Shown here one piece after another: positions 1 through 6,460 of a stretch of DNA of 11,645 bases. The notes under the pieces were generated by a model. That model worked only from the letters and a program-made list of their open reading frames with translations, was not told the origin of the DNA and searched no databases. Where the stretch lies: positions 1 to 11,645 of the forward strand of contig JANYBY010000226.1 of assembly GCA_025360565.1 (NCBI GenBank), written 5' to 3'. Both the position numbers and the translations under genes were made by a program. Positions within the stretch are counted from its first letter, which is position 1; each line of letters starts with the position of its first letter. The DNA is from Bacteroidota bacterium. GTDB lineage: Bacteria; Bacteroidota; Bacteroidia; B-17B0; Aurantibacillaceae.

Positions 1-452
1 TTTAATTCATTATTTATTTCCAAGGCTTTTAAATAAGCGTCTTCTGCAAGCGTATACCTTTTCAGATCAACGTACAAATTTCCGAGATTGGTTTGGCTTA
101 CCGCAATTCCTCTTTTATGATTTAAGATCGTATATATATTCAACGCTTTTTTATGATACGATAAAGCGGTTAACAGATCGCTTTTGCGGTAGTATAATAT
201 TCCCAATAAAACATTTGCTTTTGCCGTAAACTTTGGCAAACTTATTTTTTGTGCACGCCGCTCAACCTCTTTGGCACAATCAAAACTGTATTGTGGATCA
301 ACGGCCCTGTTATCAAACCCTTCGTTGTAAAACAAATTTATCCTTTCCGAATCGGTTTTCAATTTTAGCGAAACAGCCAGTAAAGAATCAATACTTTGAG
401 AGTTGACTCTTAATAAATTGAGTATAAGTAGTGCAATAAAAAAACGTTTCAC
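1..452 (-). CDS. Exported tetratricopeptide-repeat protein, N-terminal part (runs off left edge)
   Basis: Reading the minus strand from 452 gives an open frame of 150 complete codons with no stop before the window edge. Residues 1-19 form a signal peptide: MKRF, a hydrophobic stretch, then a plausible cleavage site after VNSQ. Residues 76-111 and 115-150 each fit the 34-residue TPR helix pair, with the usual small and aromatic positions (LGILYY...ALSYHKKAL and NLGNLYV...AEDAYLKAL). The start is GTG at 452-450. An in-frame stop (TGA, minus strand 461-459) lies three codons upstream, so no ATG is possible further out. TPRs bind other proteins. In Bacteroidota, exported TPR arrays like this often form the sensor half of proteins that end in a coiled coil, a membrane helix and a kinase, LuxR-type or SpoIIE-type output. 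That half lies outside the window, so the function stays open. Confidence 0.85.
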   Translation of the reverse strand, partial: MKRFFIALLILNLLRVNSQSIDSLLAVSLKLKTDSERINLFYNEGFDNRAVDPQYSFDCAKEVERRAQKISLPKFTAKANVLLGILYYRKSDLLTALSYHKKALNIYTILNHKRGIAVSQTNLGNLYVDLKRYTLAEDAYLKALEINNEL

Positions 453-459
453 AACAATT

Positions 460-467
460 CAAATATA
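460..467 (-). promoter_or_regulatory. Candidate -7 box for the leftward TPR gene
   Basis: The minus strand reads TATATTTG, an exact match to the Bacteroidota -7 consensus TAnnTTTG, ending seven bases before the GTG start. No TTG lies at the expected upstream distance; the nearest is about 29 bases away. It would give a transcript with almost no leader. The match is suggestive only, because the region is very AT-rich. Confidence 0.35.
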
Positions 468-475
468 TACATTTA
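468..475 (+). promoter_or_regulatory. Candidate -7 box for the M61 peptidase gene
   Basis: TACATTTA matches TAnnTTTG except for the last base and lies 16 bases before the ATG at 492. It directly abuts the oppositely oriented TATATTTG at 460-467. A TTC 17 bases upstream stands where TTG would be expected. Weak evidence. Confidence 0.25.
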
Positions 476-491
476 TCGTTTAATTTCTTTT

Positions 492-2219
492 ATGATCAAA
501 TATATTCTTTCTCAAAAAAATCCTGCCTCGCATTATATTTATGTAGATATGTTTGTTGGCGGCGTTAATTCCGACACCCTCCAACTTCAGCTCCCCGCCT
601 GGCGCCCCGGCCGATACGAACTGGGCAATTTTGCCAAAAATGTAAAACGTGTAGATGTTTTTAACGAAAAAGATGAAGCCATAGCGTTTACAAAACTGAG
701 TAAAGATCTGTGGCAGGTGCAAACAAAAGGCTGCTCATCCATAAAAATAACTTACAGCTATTACGCCGCCGAATTAAACGCAGGCGCTTGCTTTGCCGAC
801 ACCATGCAATTGTATGTGAACCCGGTGCATTGCTGCATGTACCTTGTAGGTCGCATGAAAGAAGAGCATCAAATTGAATTGCAGGTGCCCGAAAATTATA
901 AGATTGCCACTTCTTTAAAAGTACAAAATAAAACATTGATCGCCGCCGATTACGAAGAGTTGGTTGATTCGCCGTTTATAGCATCGGCAAACATTAAAAC
1001 GGATTTTTATACGGTTGAAAATATTAAATTCTATGTTCACTTTGTTGGCGAATGCAAACCTGATTTTGAAAAAATTAAAAAAGATTTTTTTGCCTTTACT
1101 AAAAAGCAGGTCGATTTTTGGCAAGGTTGCCCGGCAAACGAATATCATTTTTTATTCCAGGTATTGCAGCATAAATTTTACCATGGGGTGGAACATCAAA
1201 AAAGCACGGTTATAGCCATTGGTCCGGGTTTTGCGGTTAATCAGGGTGTTACCTATGAAGATATTTTAGGCGTAAGCTGCCACGAATTATTTCACGCTTG
1301 GAACATAAAATATATTCGTCCGGTTGAAATGCTGCCTTATGATTATACGCAAGAAAATTATGCACGCACGGGTTATGTTTACGAAGGCTTTACCACTTAT
1401 TACGGCGATAAATTACTTTTAGCAAGCGGTGTTTTTAACCTCGATCAATATTTTAAAACTTTGCAGGAACGTTTGCAAAAACATTTTCACAATTACGGGC
1501 GTTACAATTTAAGTGTGACTGATAGCAGTTGGGAAAATTGGCTCGACGGTTATACACCCGGTGTGCCTTATCGCAAAACAAGTATTTACGACGAAGGGAA
1601 TTTGATCGCATTTATGCTCGATGTAAAAATAATGCAGGCCACAAATAATAAAAAATGTTTGCGCGATGTTTGCCTTAGTTTATATACTAATTACGGCAAA
1701 AAAAATAAAGGTTATAGTGAACAGGATATTATCGCTATTGTGAATGAAATAAGCGGACAAAATTTTTCCGATTTTTTTACCGCGTATGTTTACACAGCAA
1801 CTGATTTTGAAATTCCATTAAAGGAATGTTTTGATCATTTGGGAATTGAATTTACAAAAGAAAAAAATGCGCACGATAACGAACATTTTTACGGATTTAA
1901 AGTTGTAGAACATGGTCATGTAGAAAAGGTAAGCCTGGTTGCCCCCTACTCTCCTTCATGGAAAGCCGGATTATTTGCGGGTGATGAAATAATTGGCATT
2001 AACGGCATGATCTTAAAAAATAATTTTTATGGTTGGCTGCATTATTTTAGCGCCGACGAAGAAATTACACTTACGGTAAGCAGCAGCGAACATTTAAAAA
2101 CAATTGTTTTACAAAAAGATAAAAAAGGAAATACCTATTTTTTCACCCCTGTGTTAAAATTAAAAGCTGACTTACCTGCCACAGTATCAGGTACTTTTGA
2201 AAAGTGGAAAGAATATTAA
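492..2219 (+). CDS. M61 family metallo-aminopeptidase with PDZ domain
   Basis: This is a 575-residue zinc peptidase of family M61 (glycyl-aminopeptidase type), which removes N-terminal residues such as Gly or Ala from peptides. The N-terminal beta domain (about 1-165) carries the family's WRPGRYELGNFAKNV stretch near residue 36. The catalytic domain holds HELFH at 264-268 (the HEXXH zinc site with Glu265) and, 29 residues on, YEGFTTYYGD, whose Glu298 is the likely third zinc ligand. A PDZ domain follows at about 450-535, with the AGLFAGDEIIGING core near 493-506. Length and domain order are normal for the family. No signal peptide is visible at this ATG, so the protein is probably cytoplasmic, or exported by a route I cannot see. 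It diverges from the TPR gene and stands alone, since the next gene begins 103 bases later. Confidence 0.95.
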   Translation: MIKYILSQKNPASHYIYVDMFVGGVNSDTLQLQLPAWRPGRYELGNFAKNVKRVDVFNEKDEAIAFTKLSKDLWQVQTKGCSSIKITYSYYAAELNAGACFADTMQLYVNPVHCCMYLVGRMKEEHQIELQVPENYKIATSLKVQNKTLIAADYEELVDSPFIASANIKTDFYTVENIKFYVHFVGECKPDFEKIKKDFFAFTKKQVDFWQGCPANEYHFLFQVLQHKFYHGVEHQKSTVIAIGPGFAVNQGVTYEDILGVSCHELFHAWNIKYIRPVEMLPYDYTQENYARTGYVYEGFTTYYGDKLLLASGVFNLDQYFKTLQERLQKHFHNYGRYNLSVTDSSWENWLDGYTPGVPYRKTSIYDEGNLIAFMLDVKIMQATNNKKCLRDVCLSLYTNYGKKNKGYSEQDIIAIVNEISGQNFSDFFTAYVYTATDFEIPLKECFDHLGIEFTKEKNAHDNEHFYGFKVVEHGHVEKVSLVAPYSPSWKAGLFAGDEIIGINGMILKNNFYGWLHYFSADEEITLTVSSSEHLKTIVLQKDKKGNTYFFTPVLKLKADLPATVSGTFEKWKEY

Positions 2220-2237
2220 GAGCCGATTCCCATTACT

Positions 2238-2271
2238 ATTGTTAAAAACTTTAGTTAATTAATTTAACAAT
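2238..2271. repeat. A/T-rich inverted repeat upstream of the DUF4190 gene
   Basis: ATTGTTAAA (2238-2246) and TTTAACAAT (2263-2271) are perfect 9-base inverted arms around a 16-base spacer. Another TTTAACAA copy follows at 2272-2279. It sits between the M61 stop and the start of the small membrane protein. It could be an operator or a weak bidirectional terminator. Base composition makes chance occurrence quite possible. Confidence 0.3.
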
Positions 2272-2322
2272 TTTAACAAAAATGGCTAATTTCACTCTTA
2301 ATTAATAATTAAAAAAAACAAA

Positions 2323-2757
2323 ATGGATCAAAACACAACAACACAAACACCTCAAGGAAAAGGCATGGGAGTTGCCGGTTTCGTAATTTCTTTAATTGCT
2401 GTATTATTCTGGTTTATCATTGCCGGTATTTGCACATTAGCAGCTGTAGTTGGCGGCGGTATGGGCTTGGCTATGTTCTGGTTAATTTTAAGTTTATTGG
2501 GTGCCGGATTATCTGTAATGGGTATGATGAAGTTAGGAAAAACAGGTGGTAAAAAAGGTTTAGCAATTACAGGTATGATACTTGGAATTGTTGCCGTTAT
2601 TTTATCTTGTATGACTATTATGAGTGTTTCTAAAGTTAAAGCCGAAGTGGGAGATAAAGGAAAAGAATTGTTTGAATCGCTTGCTGATACAGCAAAATTA
2701 AGAGAAACTATGAATAACGCGATGGAATCAGTTGTTGATAGCTTAAAAGCACACTAA
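2323..2757 (+). CDS. DUF4190-like small membrane protein
   Basis: This 144-residue protein has a polar N-terminus rich in Gln and Thr (1-14), then three hydrophobic segments at about 16-44, 47-68 and 80-103. The second pair is linked by a Gly/Lys-rich turn (KLGKTGGKKG). A charged, probably helical tail of about 40 residues ends in KAH. The layout, with 'KG.AITGMILGIVAVIL' around the last membrane helix, resembles DUF4190 and related small Bacteroidota membrane proteins whose role is unknown. The ATG is preceded by an A-rich leader (poly-A then CAAA), typical of this phylum in place of a Shine-Dalgarno sequence. It is probably monocistronic: the gap before it is 103 bases and a strong terminator follows 20 bases after the stop. 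Confidence 0.85.
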   Translation: MDQNTTTQTPQGKGMGVAGFVISLIAVLFWFIIAGICTLAAVVGGGMGLAMFWLILSLLGAGLSVMGMMKLGKTGGKKGLAITGMILGIVAVILSCMTIMSVSKVKAEVGDKGKELFESLADTAKLRETMNNAMESVVDSLKAH

Positions 2758-2777
2758 TACCTGACTATATTTTATTT

Positions 2778-2810
2778 AAAGCTGTTCCATTAATTTGGAA
2801 CGGCTTTTTT
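2778..2810 (+). terminator. Rho-independent terminator after the DUF4190-like gene
   Basis: AAAGCTGTTCC (2778-2788) can pair with GGAACGGCTTT (2797-2807) around an 8-base loop. This gives an 11-bp stem with one G-U pair. The T-run continues to 2810. It begins 20 bases after the stop codon at 2755-2757 and is the clearest terminator in the window. Because the stem opens with AAA and closes with TTT, it may also work on the opposite strand. Confidence 0.9.
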
Positions 2811-2929
2811 ATTGCCCTTAAAATTTACCGTTTATATAAGGACTTTCTCGCTTACACTTAACGTGGTTTCTTATTAGCATTTCAACTTTTTTATTCCCAT
2901 TTTTACCGTTATTATAAAAACCAAATAAC

Positions 2930-3442
2930 ATGGAGACAAATTTAGAAAATCAATTTGCAAACGATATTACCGCACCGCCGGCACGTCCTCAATTTTTAAA
3001 AATAATTTGTATTTTATCTTTCGTCTCCTGCGGATTATGGATACTCATTTATTTGTTTGGTACTTTTTTATTGGGCGTAAGCGAAGAGAATGCCAATGAA
3101 GTTTTAGAAAAAATGAGAGCAAGCAATGCCATGATAGATACCGATAATCCTTACGAGGCCGTAAAAGCATTTGGCATGGTTTGTTTATTAGGCCTTATAT
3201 GCAACATTGTTTCGCTGGTTGGTGTAATTATGATGTGGAATTTAAATAAGATCGGTTTTTTTGTTTACATATTAGGTGAATTTGTTATTTACTTTTTTGG
3301 AAACGACATGAAAGCAAGCACCGAAAGCGGCAAATCATACGGCATGATGGCGTTTACTATTATTCTTGATCTCGCGTTTATAATTATGTACGCCGTTAAT
3401 TTAAAACACATGAAAGGAAAATCGCAAGAAGTTATTTCTTAG
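2930..3442 (+). CDS. Conserved-type four-helix membrane protein of unknown function
   Basis: This 170-residue protein opens with an acidic cytoplasmic stretch ending in a Pro-rich hinge (APPARPQFLK, 15-24). Four hydrophobic segments follow at about 22-49, 80-103, 107-124 and 138-157. The 30-residue loop between the first two is charged (SEENANEVLEKMRA...). The 'RP-FLK-I-CILSF' opening followed by four helices is a pattern I associate with uncharacterised Bacteroidota membrane proteins, but I cannot name a function. No catalytic motif is visible. It lies 119 bases past the preceding terminator, so it should have its own promoter, and 43 bases before the peptide transporter, so the two may share a transcript. 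Confidence 0.8.
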   Translation: METNLENQFANDITAPPARPQFLKIICILSFVSCGLWILIYLFGTFLLGVSEENANEVLEKMRASNAMIDTDNPYEAVKAFGMVCLLGLICNIVSLVGVIMMWNLNKIGFFVYILGEFVIYFFGNDMKASTESGKSYGMMAFTIILDLAFIIMYAVNLKHMKGKSQEVIS

Positions 3443-3485
3443 AACCCACTTCTAAAATCTTAAATCTAACTTCTTAAATTTTTTC

Positions 3486-5114
3486 ATGTCAAAATATCCA
3501 AAGGGTTTATTTTTTTTAGTGTTCACCGAATTTTGGGAACGCTTTGGATATTATTTAATGATCGGTATTTTTACTTTGTACATGACCGCCGATACCTCTG
3601 AAGGTGGCTTTGGATGGGATAATGCGGATGCCGCTGATGTTTACGGAACATTTATTGCTGTTGCTTATTTAACTCCTTTTATGGGAGGGCTACTCGCGGA
3701 TCTGAAATTAGGTTATCGTTTTTCCATCACGCTTGGCGGTATTTTAATGGGCATAGGTTATTGCATGCTTGCCATCCCCGAAAAATGGGCATTCTACTCA
3801 TCGTTAACCATAATGGTTGTGGGCAATGGGTTTTTTAAACCCAATATTTCAACCCTTTTAGGAAATTTATTTAATGACCCTCGTTACAAAGACAAAAAAG
3901 ATACCGGTTACAATATTTTTTACATGGGTATTAATCTCGGTGCATTCATCTGTAACTTCATTGGTGCCATCATGCTTAATAAAATTGGCTGGCACGGCGC
4001 CTTTCTTGCAGCAGGTATAGGAATGTTTATAGGCGTAATTACTTTTTGGATCGGAATGAAACACTACAAACATGTTGACATTCGTAAAGAACCCAAACCC
4101 GAAGACAAACCTTTTTTAATGCAATTTATTAAAGTACTTCTAACGGGAGTTGCTTTTGCAACAATTGGTTGGCTCATTCCCGGCTCCATTTCGAGCAGTA
4201 ATAGCACCGATGCGTTTTTTATGTTTTGTATTCCTGTCATCTATTTTTATGCTTCTATTTACAAAAAAGCAAATACGGAGGAAAGAAAACCATTAGGAAC
4301 AATGTTCACTATTTTTTTGATCGTGATTTTATTTTGGGCAATATTTAAACAAAATGGAACTGCCCTTACCACTTACGCGAAATATTATACAGATAGGGAA
4401 AGTCCTGCGCAAATTTCTAAAGCAGCGGAAAAACTTGGTTTTTCAGAAAAAGTTTTTGCAAAAAATACCGAAGTTACACAGGTAGATGAGCAGTTCAGGA
4501 AAATAAAAGATAATAAAGGAGAGCCCGTTAAAGTAATGGATTATCCCGCTTATTTTAAAAATCTTGAAACAGAAAAAATCCCCCCCCCGGGCCAATCTGT
4601 AAATTTATTTAACACAAGTATTTTTCAATCCGTAAATCCTTTTTTTGTAGTTGTACTTACTCCGCTGGTGATCGCTTTTTTTGCGTTTATGAGGCGAAGA
4701 TACAAGGAACCAACTACTGCTTCTAAAATCGCTTACGGATTATTGATCAGCGCTTTGTCAACACTGGTAATGGTTGCAGCAGTTTATTATACAAATAATG
4801 GGATGATGAAGGCCAGCGCCTGGTGGATCATAGCAAGTTATGGAGTGATAACGGTTGGGGAATTACTTTTAAGTCCTATGGGTTTGTCAATGGTATCAAA
4901 ATTATCTCCCGTGCGTTTAACAGCTTTAATGATGGGAGGCTGGAGTCTTGCAACTTCTATCGGAAATAAAGTGTCGGGTGAATTAGGAAAAAATTGGGAC
5001 AAGTTTGACAACAAGGCTAACTTTTTTGTAGTTAATTTTATTTTACTAATGTTCGCCTTTTTAATAATGATGCTTTTACTAAAACGGTTAAACAAGGTAT
5101 TTAAAGAAACTTAA
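3486..5114 (+). CDS. POT/PTR2 family proton-coupled oligopeptide transporter
   Basis: This 542-residue inner-membrane transporter would import di- and tripeptides with protons. The POT signature ExxERFxYY is present as E15-F-W-E18-R19-F20-G-Y-Y, with both Glu and the Arg of the proton-coupling motif intact. Other family marks are the DLKLGYR loop after helix 2, FFKPNISTLLGNL near residue 120, and GYNIFYMGINLGAF near 140-153 (PTR2 signature FYxxINxG). Hydrophobic segments cover both halves. A hydrophilic insertion of about 75-80 residues (about 295-372) separates the middle helices. Such a long loop occurs in Bacteroidota members of this family. A run of nine C encodes part of PPPG at 366-369. 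pdxH starts 9 bases downstream, suggesting co-transcription. Confidence 0.96.
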   Translation: MSKYPKGLFFLVFTEFWERFGYYLMIGIFTLYMTADTSEGGFGWDNADAADVYGTFIAVAYLTPFMGGLLADLKLGYRFSITLGGILMGIGYCMLAIPEKWAFYSSLTIMVVGNGFFKPNISTLLGNLFNDPRYKDKKDTGYNIFYMGINLGAFICNFIGAIMLNKIGWHGAFLAAGIGMFIGVITFWIGMKHYKHVDIRKEPKPEDKPFLMQFIKVLLTGVAFATIGWLIPGSISSSNSTDAFFMFCIPVIYFYASIYKKANTEERKPLGTMFTIFLIVILFWAIFKQNGTALTTYAKYYTDRESPAQISKAAEKLGFSEKVFAKNTEVTQVDEQFRKIKDNKGEPVKVMDYPAYFKNLETEKIPPPGQSVNLFNTSIFQSVNPFFVVVLTPLVIAFFAFMRRRYKEPTTASKIAYGLLISALSTLVMVAAVYYTNNGMMKASAWWIIASYGVITVGELLLSPMGLSMVSKLSPVRLTALMMGGWSLATSIGNKVSGELGKNWDKFDNKANFFVVNFILLMFAFLIMMLLLKRLNKVFKET

Positions 5115-5123
5115 TTTACGGTT

Positions 5124-5771
5124 ATGTCAAAAATTACAGACCATATAAATCAGCTCAGAGAAGATTTTATGAAAGGATCGCTCAATGAGGTGGATATTCA
5201 TAAAGATCCTTTTACACAATTTGAAATTTGGCTGCAACAAGCCATTCAGTCTGAAATGCCTGAAGTGCAAGCTATGAATCTTTCTACAATTTCAGATAAT
5301 AAACCATCTTCGCGTATTGTGTATTTAAGAAGATTGAATAATCATAAATTTTGGTTTTACGGAAATTACGATTCAAAAAAAGGAAAAAGCCTGGAAGAAA
5401 ATCCAAACGCGAGTCTCAATTTTTTTTGGCCCGAACTGCAGCGCCAGATCCGAATTGAAGGTACTGTAAAAAAAGCAACTAAGGTTAATAGCGATAATTA
5501 TTTTAATTCACGTCCTCTTGAATCACAGCTTGGTGCCTGGGCTTCGGCGCAAAGCAATAAATTATCATCTCGCAAAAAACTTGAAAATAAATTAACCGAA
5601 TTAAAAAAACAATTCAAAGGCAAAGAAGTTCCTCGTCCCGAACATTGGGGAGGCTGGGTGCTCACAGCCAATTATTACGAATTTTGGCAAGGCCGTAAAA
5701 GCCGTTTGCACGACAGATTGATATACGAATTAAAAGATAAAAATTGGGAAATAAGCCGATTAGCGCCTTAA
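5124..5771 (+). CDS. pdxH: Pyridoxamine 5'-phosphate oxidase
   Basis: This FMN-dependent enzyme oxidises pyridoxamine/pyridoxine 5'-phosphate to pyridoxal 5'-phosphate (vitamin B6 synthesis and salvage) in the cytoplasm as a homodimer. The 215-residue length is standard. Motifs seen are SSRIVYLRRL at 62-71 (FMN-binding strand), YDSKKGKSLEENP at 82-94, RQIRIEGTV at 108-116, SRPLESQLGAWAS at 129-141, and the C-terminal signature RPEHWGGW (171-178) with EFWQGRKSRLHDR (186-198), ending in W...SRLAP. All key positions look intact. The start follows the transporter stop by 9 bases, so expression probably depends on the upstream promoter. There is no obvious metabolic link to peptide import. Confidence 0.97.
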   Translation: MSKITDHINQLREDFMKGSLNEVDIHKDPFTQFEIWLQQAIQSEMPEVQAMNLSTISDNKPSSRIVYLRRLNNHKFWFYGNYDSKKGKSLEENPNASLNFFWPELQRQIRIEGTVKKATKVNSDNYFNSRPLESQLGAWASAQSNKLSSRKKLENKLTELKKQFKGKEVPRPEHWGGWVLTANYYEFWQGRKSRLHDRLIYELKDKNWEISRLAP

Positions 5772-5783
5772 CTATTTGGTAAC

Positions 5784-5801
5784 ATTTAACAGGCGTTAAA
5801 T
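5784..5801. repeat. Short perfect palindrome between pdxH and the cytochrome gene
   Basis: ATTTAAC (5784-5790) and GTTAAAT (5795-5801) are 7-base inverted arms around AGGC. No T-run follows, so it is a poor terminator. Its place 15 bases before the GTG start of the next gene would suit an operator, or it may be chance in AT-rich DNA. The GTTAAA/TTTAAC core also appears in the inverted repeat at 2238-2271. Confidence 0.3.
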
Positions 5802-5804
5802 AAC

Positions 5805-5812
5805 GAACTTTG
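5805..5812 (+). promoter_or_regulatory. Candidate -7 box for the cytochrome lipoprotein gene
   Basis: GAACTTTG differs from TAnnTTTG only in the first base and ends four bases before the GTG start. A TTTG at 5775-5778 is a possible -33 element, but the 26-base spacing is longer than usual. If used, it would give an essentially leaderless transcript. Confidence 0.3.
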
Positions 5813-5816
5813 CAAC

Positions 5817-6197
5817 GTGAAGTTCATATTTTTTTTTCTATTCTTAATCGCATTTTCATGTACCTATAAAAAATCAAATTTTCCTGCACCGCCTTCCACA
5901 ATTCCGGCCACCGATAATTCGTGTAAATATAAAAGCAACACCTTCATTTCGTATTCTGCAACAATTGCACCGCTATTAATGAATAATTGCAAAAACTGCC
6001 ACCTTAGCCCAAGTCCATTTAGTTGCGACCAATACTCATCCATTAAAGCCTCTTGCCAAAGCGGTGATTTAGTATTATTTGTTACCAATACAAACACAAA
6101 TTCAACAATTATGCCTCCACCGCCCGATCGACATCTCGATTCGTGCGAAATAAAAGCGTTGAATCTTTGGATTTCGCAAGGCTGTTTAAATAATTGA
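5817..6197 (+). CDS. Small c-type cytochrome-like lipoprotein
   Basis: This 126-residue protein starts with a GTG codon. Residues 1-14 are a short signal sequence (MKFIFFFLFLIAFS) and Cys15 is the likely lipidated residue. The box A-F-S-C is loose but acceptable for Bacteroidota. A low-complexity Pro/Thr/Ser linker follows. Residues 58-62 are CKNCH, a CxxCH covalent heme c site, preceded by IAPLLMNN as in cytochrome domains of the 'I...L...CxxCH' type. IMPPPP at 98-103 provides Met99 as a plausible axial ligand, and the C-terminus CEIKALNLWISQGC fits the last helix (usual form 'L-x-x-x-E-I-x-x-I-x-x-W-I-x-x-G'). It would be membrane-anchored, facing the periplasm or surface, and probably an electron carrier. 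Five further cysteines (36, 70, 80, 110, 123) are unusual for a monoheme domain. No partner oxidase or dehydrogenase is adjacent. Confidence 0.8.
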   Translation: MKFIFFFLFLIAFSCTYKKSNFPAPPSTIPATDNSCKYKSNTFISYSATIAPLLMNNCKNCHLSPSPFSCDQYSSIKASCQSGDLVLFVTNTNTNSTIMPPPPDRHLDSCEIKALNLWISQGCLNN

Positions 6198-6256
6198 AGC
6201 TTCTTTTCCTACTTAAGAATTTTTTCTCTTTAATGACAATTTTCAATTTCAAGTCC

Positions 6257-6264
6257 TATCTTTA
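6257..6264 (+). promoter_or_regulatory. Candidate -7 box upstream of the small gene and ureohydrolase
   Basis: TATCTTTA matches TAnnTTTG except for the last base, 45 bases before the ATG at 6310, inside the 112-base gap after the cytochrome gene. No TTG stands at the usual -33 distance. It is the best promoter-like sequence in this gap, which otherwise holds nothing I recognise. Confidence 0.3.
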
Positions 6265-6309
6265 CGGTTGCTTTATGCCAGTTTAAATCATTTTGTCTAA
6301 ATTCAAAGA

Positions 6310-6459
6310 ATGAAATCCGTTTTAACTTTATCTCAGAAAAAAGAAATTGATAAACGATTGGCAGATCATAAAGCGCAAAAATTGAAATATTATACGAGCC
6401 ATCAAGTTAAAAATATTTGTGAGAAATTTCTTAAAAATAAGAAGAAGCCCTTGAATTAA
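6310..6459 (+). CDS. 49-residue protein resembling the tail of an addiction-module antitoxin
   Basis: ATG at 6310 opens a 49-codon frame ending in TAA at 6457-6459, one base before the ureohydrolase start, so translation is probably coupled. The protein is basic and likely helical. Its stretch LSQKKEIDKRLADHKAQKLKYY (about residues 7-28, followed by HQVKNI) resembles, from memory, the C-terminal part of the 'putative addiction module component' antitoxins, which read roughly L-x-x-x-x-K-x-E-L-D-x-R-L-x-x-x-x-x-G-x-x-x-x-Y/S-W-x-E-V-K. The N-terminal half of that family and any ParE/RelE-like toxin are missing. It could be a remnant, a solo antitoxin-like regulator, or an unrelated small protein. 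The spacing supports that it is translated; the family link is tentative. Confidence 0.6.
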   Translation: MKSVLTLSQKKEIDKRLADHKAQKLKYYTSHQVKNICEKFLKNKKKPLN

Positions 6460-6460
6460 A

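Noticed and set aside
480..722. 80-codon minus-strand frame overlapping the M61 gene start
   Set aside because: It lies inside a clear M61 coding region in another frame, with no family resemblance or independent promoter.
2283..2306. Seven-residue upstream reading frame (ATG GCT AAT ... TAA) in the DUF4190 leader
   Set aside because: Too short to judge, and no codon pattern suggests attenuation. An ATG followed by a TAA is expected by chance in this AT-rich leader.
4838..5095. 85-codon minus-strand frame within the transporter gene
   Set aside because: Shadow of a conserved membrane-helix region of the POT transporter. No start context or domain.
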